This document shows, in pieces, positions 6,608-14,020 of a stretch of 64,000 bases of DNA. This stretch comes from Erysipelotrichaceae bacterium (GTDB lineage Bacteria; Bacillota_I; Bacilli_A; Erysipelotrichales; Erysipelotrichaceae). Both the position numbers and the translations under genes were made by a program. How positions within the stretch are numbered: the first letter of the stretch is position 1; each line of letters opens with the position of its first letter. The notes below the pieces were generated by a model. It was not told the DNA's origin, ran no database searches, and worked only from the letters and a program-made list of their open reading frames with translations. The stretch covers positions 1 through 64,000 of the forward strand of contig JAFZQG010000012.1 in the NCBI GenBank assembly GCA_017550145.1, written 5' to 3'.

Positions 6608-7777
6608 CTATTGTCTTGATACAAAGTGTCCAGATAAAGAATAGTCTGAAGCAGGATAAGCCATAACGGCATCATATTCTTTTGGTTTTAAAGTGTCGTA
6701 GGTCAGAACCATTATAATGTCATATGGATCATACGGATCAGTCATTTCATTTCCTTCAAATCCGTCTACATGGAGAGTAAGCTCATACTGTTTAGCCTGC
6801 AGATATCGGAAATCGGTGATGGCTGCTTTGAGATAATAGCTGGTCGCATCCATCATCTCTTCATAAGTCTTTTCTGTGGCATTGAAGCTACCGATTGTTC
6901 CGAGCGTTTCACAGAAGAAATCGCCATTTGCTTCAAGCTGTTTCAGCAGTTCATCAAGCGATAGACCTTTGTCTGATTCATAAAAGAAAGAATTAATGGA
7001 GACGTGATCAGACGATTCGACTGTGCAGGTGAACAGGGAAGGATCGCTTTCATATATATCGATCGTATAGATCAGATCATAGGCTTCATGCGGATCACTT
7101 TCTTCGTTTCCTGCAAAGGCCGGAACATGCATAGTCATCTGATAGGAGCCCATACCGAGATACTTTATTTCATTGATCTCGGCTTCTAGGAAATAACTGG
7201 TTTGTGATATTGTTTCCTGATATGATTTCCTGGCCGCATCAAACTTGCAGAAATATCCCTGATATTCGTCATAGTACCAGCTGTTCTTTTCAAGGAGTTT
7301 CAGCAGTTCCTCATTTGATAATCCTTTGTCTGATCTGTAATGATAGTTTCTTGAAACAGAATGATCTTCTGATTCGATCGTACAGTCATATTCTGCAGGT
7401 TTATTCAGATCATATTTGATTGTATAAAACACATCATAAGCATCATAAGGATCGGTCATTTCGTTTCCTGCAAAAGCCGGAATATGCAGCGTCAGCAGAT
7501 ATTTGTTGTCTTCGAGTTTTTCGATCTTGGAGATCTCTGCTTTCAGATAGTATCCGGAAGCTTTGATTAATTCTTCATAGGATCTCTGCTGTTTGTTGAA
7601 CCTGACATACAGCAATGTATCACCGTCTTCAAGGAAATAGCTGTTTGCTTCGAGTTCTTCAAGCAAGACGTTTTCATCAAATGTATTTTCATCAGGTTTC
7701 GGCGCTTCTTCTTTATTGCAACCGAAAAGGCTGAAGATCATAAGAAATGAGATTATGATTGAAAGTCTCTTTTTCAT
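6608..7777 (-). CDS. Lipoprotein with three tandem repeats
   Basis: 389 residues. The N-terminus is a lipoprotein signal peptide (MKKRLSIIISFLMIFSLFGC, lipobox LFGC, lipidated Cys20). The mature part is three consecutive repeats of about 115 residues starting near 41, 157 and 273. Each has LLxxLExN..., an SYEE/TYEE segment, YYLxAxI, a strand with the core LHxPAFAGNExxDPYxAYD, and the junction SDKGLSxxELL (repeats 1 and 2). The protein should be surface-anchored and cell-wall facing. I do not recognise the repeat family and propose no ligand. Upstream CGGGGG may serve as the SD. No operon partner. Confidence 0.8.
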   Translation of the reverse strand: MKKRLSIIISFLMIFSLFGCNKEEAPKPDENTFDENVLLEELEANSYFLEDGDTLLYVRFNKQQRSYEELIKASGYYLKAEISKIEKLEDNKYLLTLHIPAFAGNEMTDPYDAYDVFYTIKYDLNKPAEYDCTIESEDHSVSRNYHYRSDKGLSNEELLKLLEKNSWYYDEYQGYFCKFDAARKSYQETISQTSYFLEAEINEIKYLGMGSYQMTMHVPAFAGNEESDPHEAYDLIYTIDIYESDPSLFTCTVESSDHVSINSFFYESDKGLSLDELLKQLEANGDFFCETLGTIGSFNATEKTYEEMMDATSYYLKAAITDFRYLQAKQYELTLHVDGFEGNEMTDPYDPYDIIMVLTYDTLKPKEYDAVMAYPASDYSLSGHFVSRQ

Positions 7778-7878
7778 TATTAAACCCCCGTATTGTCTGA
7801 TACTATTTTACAATTTATAGTCAGAAACAGAAAATGAAGATGTTCAGTTTTTAATCATAAAGGAGGATTAAACTAGAA

Positions 7879-8220
7879 ATGCTATGTATTAAAGACAAAG
7901 AAAATCTTATACAGATACTTAAGCATTGCAAAAGGATTGAAGATAAAACAAACGGAATAGATATGGAGTTTTTTCAGAATCTTGATTTAAGAGAAATTGT
8001 ATGTTTTAACATATTGCTTATTGGCGAATTAGCAGGATGCCTTTCATCTGATAACTCTAACGAGTACAATAGCATCTCTTTAAAACGCATTAAAGAAATG
8101 AGTGATGTTATTGAGCATAAGTATGAAATGGTAGATAAAGAAGTTCTATTCAATACAGCAAAGGACAATATCCCTGAAATAAAGAATTATTGTAAAAGTA
8201 TTCTGGAAAACGAAAAATAG
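7879..8220 (+). CDS. HEPN/DUF86-like (HepT-related) protein with altered active site
   Basis: 113 residues with the helical layout of DUF86/HepT proteins: LIQILKHCKRIEDKT, LREIVCFNILLIGELAG, and a C-terminal ISLKRIKEMSDVIEHKYEMVD...NIPEI. In active HEPN RNases this last region reads RNxxxH. Here the Arg-Asn is Ser-Asp (MSDVIEH), and only His remains. No MNT-type nucleotidyltransferase partner lies beside it; the neighbouring AbiE genes are a different pair. SD AAAGGAGGA is about 12 bases from the ATG. Possibly a catalytically dead HEPN domain; family call moderately sure. Confidence 0.6.
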   Translation: MLCIKDKENLIQILKHCKRIEDKTNGIDMEFFQNLDLREIVCFNILLIGELAGCLSSDNSNEYNSISLKRIKEMSDVIEHKYEMVDKEVLFNTAKDNIPEIKNYCKSILENEK

Positions 8221-8266
8221 TGAAAAATTATAATTCGATGAATATCCTGATGCTTGATAGCTTCTT

Positions 8267-8337
8267 TTGTATCTGTAAATTCAATTATAGTATATTGATT
8301 TACTCCAGTTACTGCAATAAAATAATAGTAACTGGAG
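8267..8337 (+). promoter_or_regulatory. AbiE promoter and 11-bp inverted repeat covering the SD
   Basis: TTGTAT (8267-8272) and TATATT (8291-8296) are 18 bp apart. CTCCAGTTACT (8303-8313) and AGTAACTGGAG (8327-8337) form a perfect inverted repeat starting at the predicted transcription start and including the GGAGG SD. Known AbiEi antitoxins repress their promoter by binding inverted repeats. As RNA the same repeat would form a hairpin hiding the SD. Confidence 0.7.
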
Positions 8338-8342
8338 GAAAT

Positions 8343-8939
8343 ATGCTAAAAACTGTTGATGATCTGTTAGCAGATTACAAGAATTATCAAAATCCTTATT
8401 CAAAGATCATTAGAGAAGAAAAAAAGGGCAATCTGATCAAGCTGAAAAGAGGACTATATGAAGACGATCCGAATTGTGATCCGTTTTCGGTTGCTTCTTA
8501 CTTATATTCACCTTCCTATATTTCGTTTGAAACAGCATTGTCATATCACGGCATGATTCCTGAAGAAGTCAGAATAATTAAATCTGCTACCTTTCACAAG
8601 AACAAGAAAAAGGAATATATCAATCAGTTTGGACGATTTATATATGAAGATGTTCCGATTGATGTTTTTCCTTATGGCAACGAAGTTGTGAAAAACGGTA
8701 ATTATACAATTACGATTGCTTCAAAAGAAAAAAGTATTACCGATTTGTTGTATAAAATATCCCCGGTTAATTCGATCAGGGGCATCAGAATTCTTTTATT
8801 TGAGGATTTGAGAATCAATGAATCGATATTTGATAATCTGGATTTTTATCTGCTGGATAAATTATGCGTTCTATATAAAAACAGCAATCATAAAATGCTG
8901 AGAAAAATGTTGAGAAAGGATGGCTTTATAAATGATTAA
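8343..8939 (+). CDS. abiEi: AbiEi-type antitoxin (type IV toxin-antitoxin)
   Basis: 199 residues. An N-terminal winged helix (residues 1-45; IIREEKKGNLIKLKRGLY) is followed by the AbiEi antitoxin fold (SVASYLYSPSYISFETALSYHGMIPE, then EKSITDLLYKI). AbiEi proteins repress their own operon and counter the AbiEii toxin. ATG 8343 is chosen for its GGAGGAAAT SD; a GTG at 8220 would place the promoter inside the gene. It overlaps the toxin gene by 8 bp. Confidence 0.85.
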   Translation: MLKTVDDLLADYKNYQNPYSKIIREEKKGNLIKLKRGLYEDDPNCDPFSVASYLYSPSYISFETALSYHGMIPEEVRIIKSATFHKNKKKEYINQFGRFIYEDVPIDVFPYGNEVVKNGNYTITIASKEKSITDLLYKISPVNSIRGIRILLFEDLRINESIFDNLDFYLLDKLCVLYKNSNHKMLRKMLRKDGFIND

Positions 8940-9789
8940 TCAGTTTATTTATGAAAAACTGAAAAATGATCGGGTTGAAACAATCGATCAAGGAATCAAT
9001 TCTTTAAGACAGATCATTCAGGGAATTATATTATTGGCATTATATAAAAACGGCTTCTTCCGCAATTGTGCTTTTTATGGCGGAACCTGTCTAAGAATTT
9101 TCCATGGTCTTGAAAGATTTTCGGAAGATCTGGATTTCTGCGCTACGGATGATAAGGTCATTTCTTTAGATCAATACGAAAAAGGAATAATTGATGAACT
9201 GAATGCTTATGGATTATCTGCTCAGATCAATAAGAAAACAGAATACGATACAGGTGAAATATTAAGAAGATATATTGATATTCCAATCTATGATTTCTTT
9301 GCGGAGCTTTACGATGATCGGAATCTGAAAATGAACAGGGAAAGACAACTTTCGGTAAAACTCGAACTTGATACCGTCAATATCTCGGGTGCAGAATATG
9401 AGAATCAGATCCTGATGACACCGAATTTCGCAAGCATCAATTGTTTCGATATGCCCAGTCTGTTTTCCGGTAAACTTCACGCACTGATTTGCCGCAACTG
9501 GGGCAAGCGGGTTAAAGGAAGAGATTATTATGATTATCTGTATTATCTGCGCTTAGAAAGTTCTTTTAATCTGTCATATCTGCAGAATAAACTGGCTTAT
9601 ACTTTTGAAAAAGATGCCGAATCGTTTGATTATGATTTGATTAAAAAAATGCTGGCAGAAAAGTTTGAGAATGTGGAAATAGACATGATTATTAAAGATA
9701 TCGAACCGTTTGTTTCCGAAAAAGAAGATTTATCTTACATAAACAAAGAAATACTGATTGCCAGTATTGATAAGCTTAAAATCGGTTAA
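8932..9789 (+). CDS. abiEii: AbiEii/AbiGii-family nucleotidyltransferase toxin
   Basis: 285 residues of the DNA polymerase beta-type nucleotidyltransferase fold. The motif GGTCLRIFHGLERFSEDLDF (about residues 46-65) carries the GG and DxD-type acidic residues. SVKLELD gives the third strand, and SGKLHALICRNWGKRVKGRDYYD the conserved Lys/Arg-Asp helix. Characterised AbiEii toxins act as nucleotidyltransferases and can block growth during phage infection. Overlapping gene order antitoxin-toxin is the standard AbiE layout. All key residues appear intact. Confidence 0.88.
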   Translation: MINQFIYEKLKNDRVETIDQGINSLRQIIQGIILLALYKNGFFRNCAFYGGTCLRIFHGLERFSEDLDFCATDDKVISLDQYEKGIIDELNAYGLSAQINKKTEYDTGEILRRYIDIPIYDFFAELYDDRNLKMNRERQLSVKLELDTVNISGAEYENQILMTPNFASINCFDMPSLFSGKLHALICRNWGKRVKGRDYYDYLYYLRLESSFNLSYLQNKLAYTFEKDAESFDYDLIKKMLAEKFENVEIDMIIKDIEPFVSEKEDLSYINKEILIASIDKLKIG

Positions 9790-9869
9790 GTGCAATAGAG
9801 CTTTTTACACAGGAAGTGTTAAGATAATAAAAGAGAGTTAATAAAAATAATAACAAGGGGGAGGATTTT

Positions 9870-10982
9870 ATGGAAACAAGACCATATGTGCCATGGGAAA
9901 TGATGAATAATTTCATGATTGATGTATTTAAAGCCTATGGCGTACCTGAAGAAGACGCTAAGATCTGCGCCGATGTTCTTTTGGAATCAGACAGAAGAGG
10001 TATTGAATCACACGGCTGTAACAGATTCAAACCAATTTATATTGACCGTATCGTAAAAGGAACACTGTTGCCGAAAACAGATCTCGAAATAATCAAAGAG
10101 ACTCCGACAACTGTTGTTATGGATGCCCATGACGGCATGGGTATGGTTGCGGCTCATGCAATGATGGAGAAACTGATCAGGAAGGCCAAAGAATATGGAA
10201 TGGCCGGCGGTGCGATCAGAAACTCCACCCACTACGGTATTGCTGGATATTGGAGTGATATGGCTGTCAAAGAAGGACTGATCGGTGTTACCGGAACTAA
10301 CGCCAGACCATCGATCGCTCCGACTTTCGGTGTGGAGAATATGTTAGGAACAAACCCTCTGACTTTCTCTTTACCGACTGATGAGGAATTCCCGTTCTGT
10401 CTGGACTGTGCAACTTCGATCGTCCAGAGAGGAAAGATCGAATACTATGCCAGAATCGGCAAGGAAACACCGGAAGGCATGATCGTTACTCATGATGGCA
10501 GTGTCGTCAAGGATTCAAGTCAAATCTTAAAGATGCTGGTGGATGGAACGGCTGCTCTGGCTCCATTAGGCGGCGGTCCTTCTGATGAGATGTGCGGTTA
10601 TAAGGGTTATGGCTATGCGAGTGTCGTTGAAATACTGTCATCTGCTCTGGCCGGCGGTGAATTCATGAAAGCCTTAAGCGGTGTCGATGAAAACGGCAAA
10701 CCTAGAATGTATCATCTTGGTCACTTCTTCTTTGTGGTCGATCCTGAAGCCTTCATGGGTCTTGATACCTTCAAGAAGATCGCCGGAGATATCTGCCGTC
10801 AGCTTCGTAACAGCAAGAAAGCCATTGGCTATGACCGTATCTATACAGCCGGTGAAAAAGAATATCTGGTATGGCAGGAAAGAAAAGACAAGGGCGTTCC
10901 GGTTTCGGAAGCTGTTCAGAAGGAACTGGTTGCCATGCGTGATGCGCATAATCTGCCTTATAAATTCCCGTTTGAGGTATAA
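9870..10982 (+). CDS. Ldh-family malate/lactate-type dehydrogenase
   Basis: 370 residues of the MDH2/LDH2 (sulfolactate dehydrogenase-like) NAD(P)-dependent 2-hydroxyacid oxidoreductase family, distinct from Rossmann-type malate dehydrogenases. Typical motifs: ESDRRGIESHGCNRF near residue 40, NSTHYGIAGYWSDMA, GTNPLTFSLPT, and GYKGYGYA. SD GGGGGAGG. It is two bases from the malic enzyme gene, so the pair probably interconverts oxaloacetate/malate/pyruvate with balancing of NADH/NADPH. The exact 2-oxoacid substrate cannot be read from the sequence. Confidence 0.85.
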   Translation: METRPYVPWEMMNNFMIDVFKAYGVPEEDAKICADVLLESDRRGIESHGCNRFKPIYIDRIVKGTLLPKTDLEIIKETPTTVVMDAHDGMGMVAAHAMMEKLIRKAKEYGMAGGAIRNSTHYGIAGYWSDMAVKEGLIGVTGTNARPSIAPTFGVENMLGTNPLTFSLPTDEEFPFCLDCATSIVQRGKIEYYARIGKETPEGMIVTHDGSVVKDSSQILKMLVDGTAALAPLGGGPSDEMCGYKGYGYASVVEILSSALAGGEFMKALSGVDENGKPRMYHLGHFFFVVDPEAFMGLDTFKKIAGDICRQLRNSKKAIGYDRIYTAGEKEYLVWQERKDKGVPVSEAVQKELVAMRDAHNLPYKFPFEV

Positions 10983-10984
10983 CT

Positions 10985-12157
10985 ATGGATTACATGAAAG
11001 AATCATTACGCCTTCATGAGCAGTGGAAAGGCAAAATTGAAGTTAAAGCTACAGTACCGGTAGATACCAAAGAGGCATTGTCTTTAGCCTATACTCCGGG
11101 TGTAGCTCAGCCTTGTCTGGAAATACAGAAAGATATCAATAAGAGCTATGATCTGACCAGACGTCATAATCTCTGTGCTGTTATAACCGACGGTACGGCT
11201 GTCTTGGGTCTTGGTGATATCGGGCCGGAAGCAGGCATGCCGGTAATGGAAGGCAAATGCGTACTGTTTAAGTCTTTCGGCAATGTCGATGCGTTCCCGA
11301 TCTGTGTAAAGACCAAAGATGTCGATGAATTCGTAAATGCGGTCTATCTTATTTCTGGATCATTCGGCGGCATTAATCTCGAAGATATCTCATCTCCGCG
11401 TTGCTTTGAGATCGAGAGAAAACTTAAAGAAAAATGTGATATTCCTATTTTCCATGATGACCAGCATGGTACAGCCATAATTACTTTAGCTGGTTTAACC
11501 AATGCGTTAAAGATCGTCAAGAAGAATAAAGAAGATGTCAAAGTCGTAACCAGTGGCGCCGGTGCGGCGGCGATTTCGATCGTCAAACTGCTTCTTTCAG
11601 CCGGTTTCAAGAATATCATCATGACCGACCGTAAAGGCGCCATATACGAGGGCAGGGAAGATCTCAACTGGATAAAGGAAGAGATGTCCCATGTGACCAA
11701 TCTCAATAAAGAAAAAGGCTCTCTGGCTGATGTGATTAAGGGAGCTGATGTCTTTATCGGTGTTTCGGCTGCCAATACCTTAAGTACGGAAATGGCGGCT
11801 ACGATGAACTCCGATGCGATCGTCTTTGCCTGTGCCAACCCGAGTCCGGAGATCATGCCGGAAGACGCCAAGAAAGCCGGTGTCAGAATTATTGCGACCG
11901 GAAGAAGTGATTATCCTAACCAGATAAACAACGTTCTGGCTTTCCCTGGAGTCTTCAGAGGAACCTTTGATGTCAGAGCAAGCGATATCAATGAAGAAAT
12001 GAAGATGGCTGCAGCCAAGGCTCTGGCTGATCTGGTCAGTGATGAAGAACTGAATGAAGAATATATTATTCCACGTCCATTTGATCCAAGAGTCGGTCAA
12101 AGTGTGGCCAAGGCCGTCAGTGAAGCTGCCAGAAGAAGCGGTGTAGCTAGAATATAA
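10985..12157 (+). CDS. Malic enzyme (malate to pyruvate + CO2)
   Basis: 390 residues, the short bacterial malic enzyme class. An N-terminal malic domain ([47 protein letters not shown]) is followed by an NAD(P)-binding domain ([32 protein letters not shown]). Tyr of YTPGVA and the Lys of MEGK are the usual catalytic pair, and DDQHGTA holds metal ligands. Translation starts at ATG 10985 with GAGG just upstream, inside the end of the previous gene. A terminator follows. Confidence 0.92.
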   Translation: MDYMKESLRLHEQWKGKIEVKATVPVDTKEALSLAYTPGVAQPCLEIQKDINKSYDLTRRHNLCAVITDGTAVLGLGDIGPEAGMPVMEGKCVLFKSFGNVDAFPICVKTKDVDEFVNAVYLISGSFGGINLEDISSPRCFEIERKLKEKCDIPIFHDDQHGTAIITLAGLTNALKIVKKNKEDVKVVTSGAGAAAISIVKLLLSAGFKNIIMTDRKGAIYEGREDLNWIKEEMSHVTNLNKEKGSLADVIKGADVFIGVSAANTLSTEMAATMNSDAIVFACANPSPEIMPEDAKKAGVRIIATGRSDYPNQINNVLAFPGVFRGTFDVRASDINEEMKMAAAKALADLVSDEELNEEYIIPRPFDPRVGQSVAKAVSEAARRSGVARI

Positions 12158-12187
12158 GAATTCTTATTATCTTCACAGATAGTTAAC

Positions 12188-12219
12188 AAACAGAGATCTG
12201 ATTTTGGATCTCTGTTTTT
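12188..12219 (+). terminator. Intrinsic terminator after the malic enzyme gene
   Basis: AAACAGAGATC (12188-12198) pairs with GATCTCTGTTT (12207-12217), 8-base loop, followed by T residues. Confidence 0.85.
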
Positions 12220-12260
12220 CTATAGGGAAATAATGATAAAGGTTTGTGTATTCTGTTTTG

Positions 12261-12354
12261 TTGACGTTAGTCAAGTAAAAGTATTGACGTAAGTCAACTA
12301 AAAACCATTCTGTATCATTGAAATATATCTCAGCAATGTATCTCTATAGAGATA
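12261..12354. promoter_or_regulatory. Tandem TTGAC-N4-GTCAA palindromes without an adjacent gene
   Basis: TTGACGTTAGTCAA (12261-12274) and TTGACGTAAGTCAA (12284-12297) are two near-identical 14-bp palindromes 23 bp apart. A perfect 16-bp palindrome TATCTCTATAGAGATA lies at 12339-12354. No gene starts here: both neighbours end towards it. Half-site spacing resembles Crp/Fnr-family or other dimeric regulators (inference). They may be remnants of a lost promoter or control an unannotated RNA. Confidence 0.5.
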
Positions 12355-12397
12355 TAGCAATAATAAAGATTTAAAAAATATAGTTCAGTTACTTAAC

Positions 12398-13780
12398 TCA
12401 GTATTTTGCGCTGTAACGGTCATAGACATTGACGATCATAGTGTTCTTATAGGCGTGAACTCTTGAAATAGCATGTCCATAATTGAGATGGACGTGGCCA
12501 TAGAACCAGAACCGCGGTTTAAGCTCTTTCAGCAGTCTGTTGAAACATTCAAAACCCTGGTGGGCATAATCATTCAGATCTCCATAGCCGGCAATCGGTG
12601 CGTGGCTTACTACGATATCGACACCTCCGGCTTTTCTGATTTTCCATTTCAGTTTTCTGATCCTTCTTTCCATCTGAACTTCGGTGTATTGATAATGGCC
12701 GTTACTGTAGCGGTATGAACCGCCTAGACCAAGGATCCTTATACCCTGATAGGTGATCAGATCATCGTCAATACAGATACAGCCCTGAGGTGGATCATTC
12801 AGTAAACGGTCATCATGATTACCGGGAATATAGAATAAAGGTTTGTTTGTAAGAGTGACAATATATTCGAGATACTGCGGACTGACATCACCGGCGGAAA
12901 TGATGAAGTCGGTATTTTCCAGAAGCTTTCGAACATTTTCCGAATACAGAGAAGGATTCTCTTCATCCGCAACGCATTCGATATTATAGAAGCCCTTACC
13001 GTAACTGAGACGTACTTTGTTTTCATTGATGATTTTGTCCATCTGCTTATCGGTCATTTCTGTAAGGAAGTCGTACGTATACATTTCTAACAGTGCTACC
13101 AGACAGTCGGCATGATTGGCCTTGATGCCTTTACGGGTCAGACAGGATGATAGTCTTTCAAAGAAACCGACGCAGGTTATCCTTTCTCTTCTTGTCCATT
13201 CATGTCCCTTTTCAAAACCGAGATATTTGCATAGTCTTTCATAATAACCAGGTTTGGAGAACTGCAAGGAATACAGTTTGGATTCCTTATAGAAATCAAG
13301 GAATTCATAATATAAAGAAATCTCTCTTCTTTCGCTTCTTTCCGGCAAGAGTCTGGTGACATCCAGTGTTATAAAAGGGGCACCGTAGGATTTTAAAACG
13401 GATACCCGTTTATTTCCTTCTTCGATGTAGAACTTGCCAAGGTACTCGTATGCTTTAGGCGAATCACCGATACCCTGATCGGAAAGATGATACTTGCAGA
13501 CACCGGTCCATTTGCGCGCAAATTCCGTCCGATCATTTAATAGCGGCATGAAGTTTGACGCAAAAGATAACTGACGGCCACTGGTCTTGGTTCCGACGAT
13601 AAGATCAGCCGGAACATCGATCTCACCGAGCTCCTGTGCCGTGCACTGATATTCGGATACGATGGTATCTAAAGCCGGTAAAAAAGGGCTTCTTTTTTTG
13701 AAGCGGTCATACAAATACTGCTTTACAGCCTTCTTGCGGGCATATGTGTATTGTTCACGTGCTTCGGAGCTGTTATCCAT
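12398..13780 (-). CDS. ParB-like domain fused to a metallophosphoesterase
   Basis: 460 residues. Residues 110-150 (YLGKFYIEEGNKRVSVLKSYGAPFITLDVTRLLP) resemble the ParB/Srx-like module that also precedes BMP-type lipoprotein domains in Firmicutes. Residues about 265-455 are a calcineurin-like phosphoesterase: GD at 297-298, GNHD at 320-323, SHAPIAGYGD and GHVH. The first metal motif is DEE (272-274) instead of DxH, as in a Firmicutes subfamily with VADEE..P. No SD; a -10 lies six bases upstream. Divergent from the nrdG-nrdD genes. Substrate unknown. Confidence 0.75.
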   Translation of the reverse strand: MDNSSEAREQYTYARKKAVKQYLYDRFKKRSPFLPALDTIVSEYQCTAQELGEIDVPADLIVGTKTSGRQLSFASNFMPLLNDRTEFARKWTGVCKYHLSDQGIGDSPKAYEYLGKFYIEEGNKRVSVLKSYGAPFITLDVTRLLPERSERREISLYYEFLDFYKESKLYSLQFSKPGYYERLCKYLGFEKGHEWTRRERITCVGFFERLSSCLTRKGIKANHADCLVALLEMYTYDFLTEMTDKQMDKIINENKVRLSYGKGFYNIECVADEENPSLYSENVRKLLENTDFIISAGDVSPQYLEYIVTLTNKPLFYIPGNHDDRLLNDPPQGCICIDDDLITYQGIRILGLGGSYRYSNGHYQYTEVQMERRIRKLKWKIRKAGGVDIVVSHAPIAGYGDLNDYAHQGFECFNRLLKELKPRFWFYGHVHLNYGHAISRVHAYKNTMIVNVYDRYSAKY

Positions 13781-13786
13781 AAGTTC

Positions 13787-13816
13787 ATTTTAATATTTAA
13801 GCCATAATAAAGCCAA
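13787..13816 (-). promoter_or_regulatory. Leaderless-type promoter of the phosphoesterase gene
   Basis: On the minus strand, TAAAAT (13787-13792) lies exactly 6 bases before the ATG, and TTGGCT (13811-13816) 18 bp further upstream. Transcription should start at or beside the A of ATG, and no SD exists. Confidence 0.6.
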
Positions 13817-13917
13817 TTTGGACAGCGATTTATACTGGTTCTAATATCTTTATGTCTGATAAAAATCGTGTCTTAAAAAGCTTAAAAATGCGTCTGATTT
13901 TATGAAAATTTTCAGTG

Positions 13918-13999
13918 ATATTTCCAGGAAATATTAAATGGTTGAAATTTCAATTTTTTATATTATTTTAGTTGAACTTTCAACTAAATACTCTATAAT
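13918..13999 (+). promoter_or_regulatory. nrdG promoter with MarR-type palindromic operators
   Basis: TTGAAC (13972-13977) and TATAAT (13994-13999) are 16 bp apart. The -35 is buried in a perfect palindrome, TTTAGTTGAA-CT-TTCAACTAAA (13967-13988). A second site of the same core, TTGAAATTTCAA, lies at 13942-13953. A third, different palindrome, ATATTTCC-A-GGAAATAT, lies at 13918-13934. Size and symmetry fit MarR dimers; the obvious candidate is the MarR domain of the protein encoded downstream. Confidence 0.75.
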
Positions 14000-14020
14000 G
14001 AGATTTACAAGGCAGAAATC

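Noticed and set aside
8220-8342. Upstream extension of the AbiEi gene from GTG 8220
   Set aside because: It would encode hydrophobic and Cys/Tyr-rich residues across the promoter and operator. ATG 8343 has a proper SD.
13800-14020. NrdR boxes upstream of nrdG
   Set aside because: The dyads are TTGAA-N2-TTCAA and ATATTTCC-A-GGAAATAT, not the NrdR pattern ACACWATATATWGTGT, and come in different spacing.
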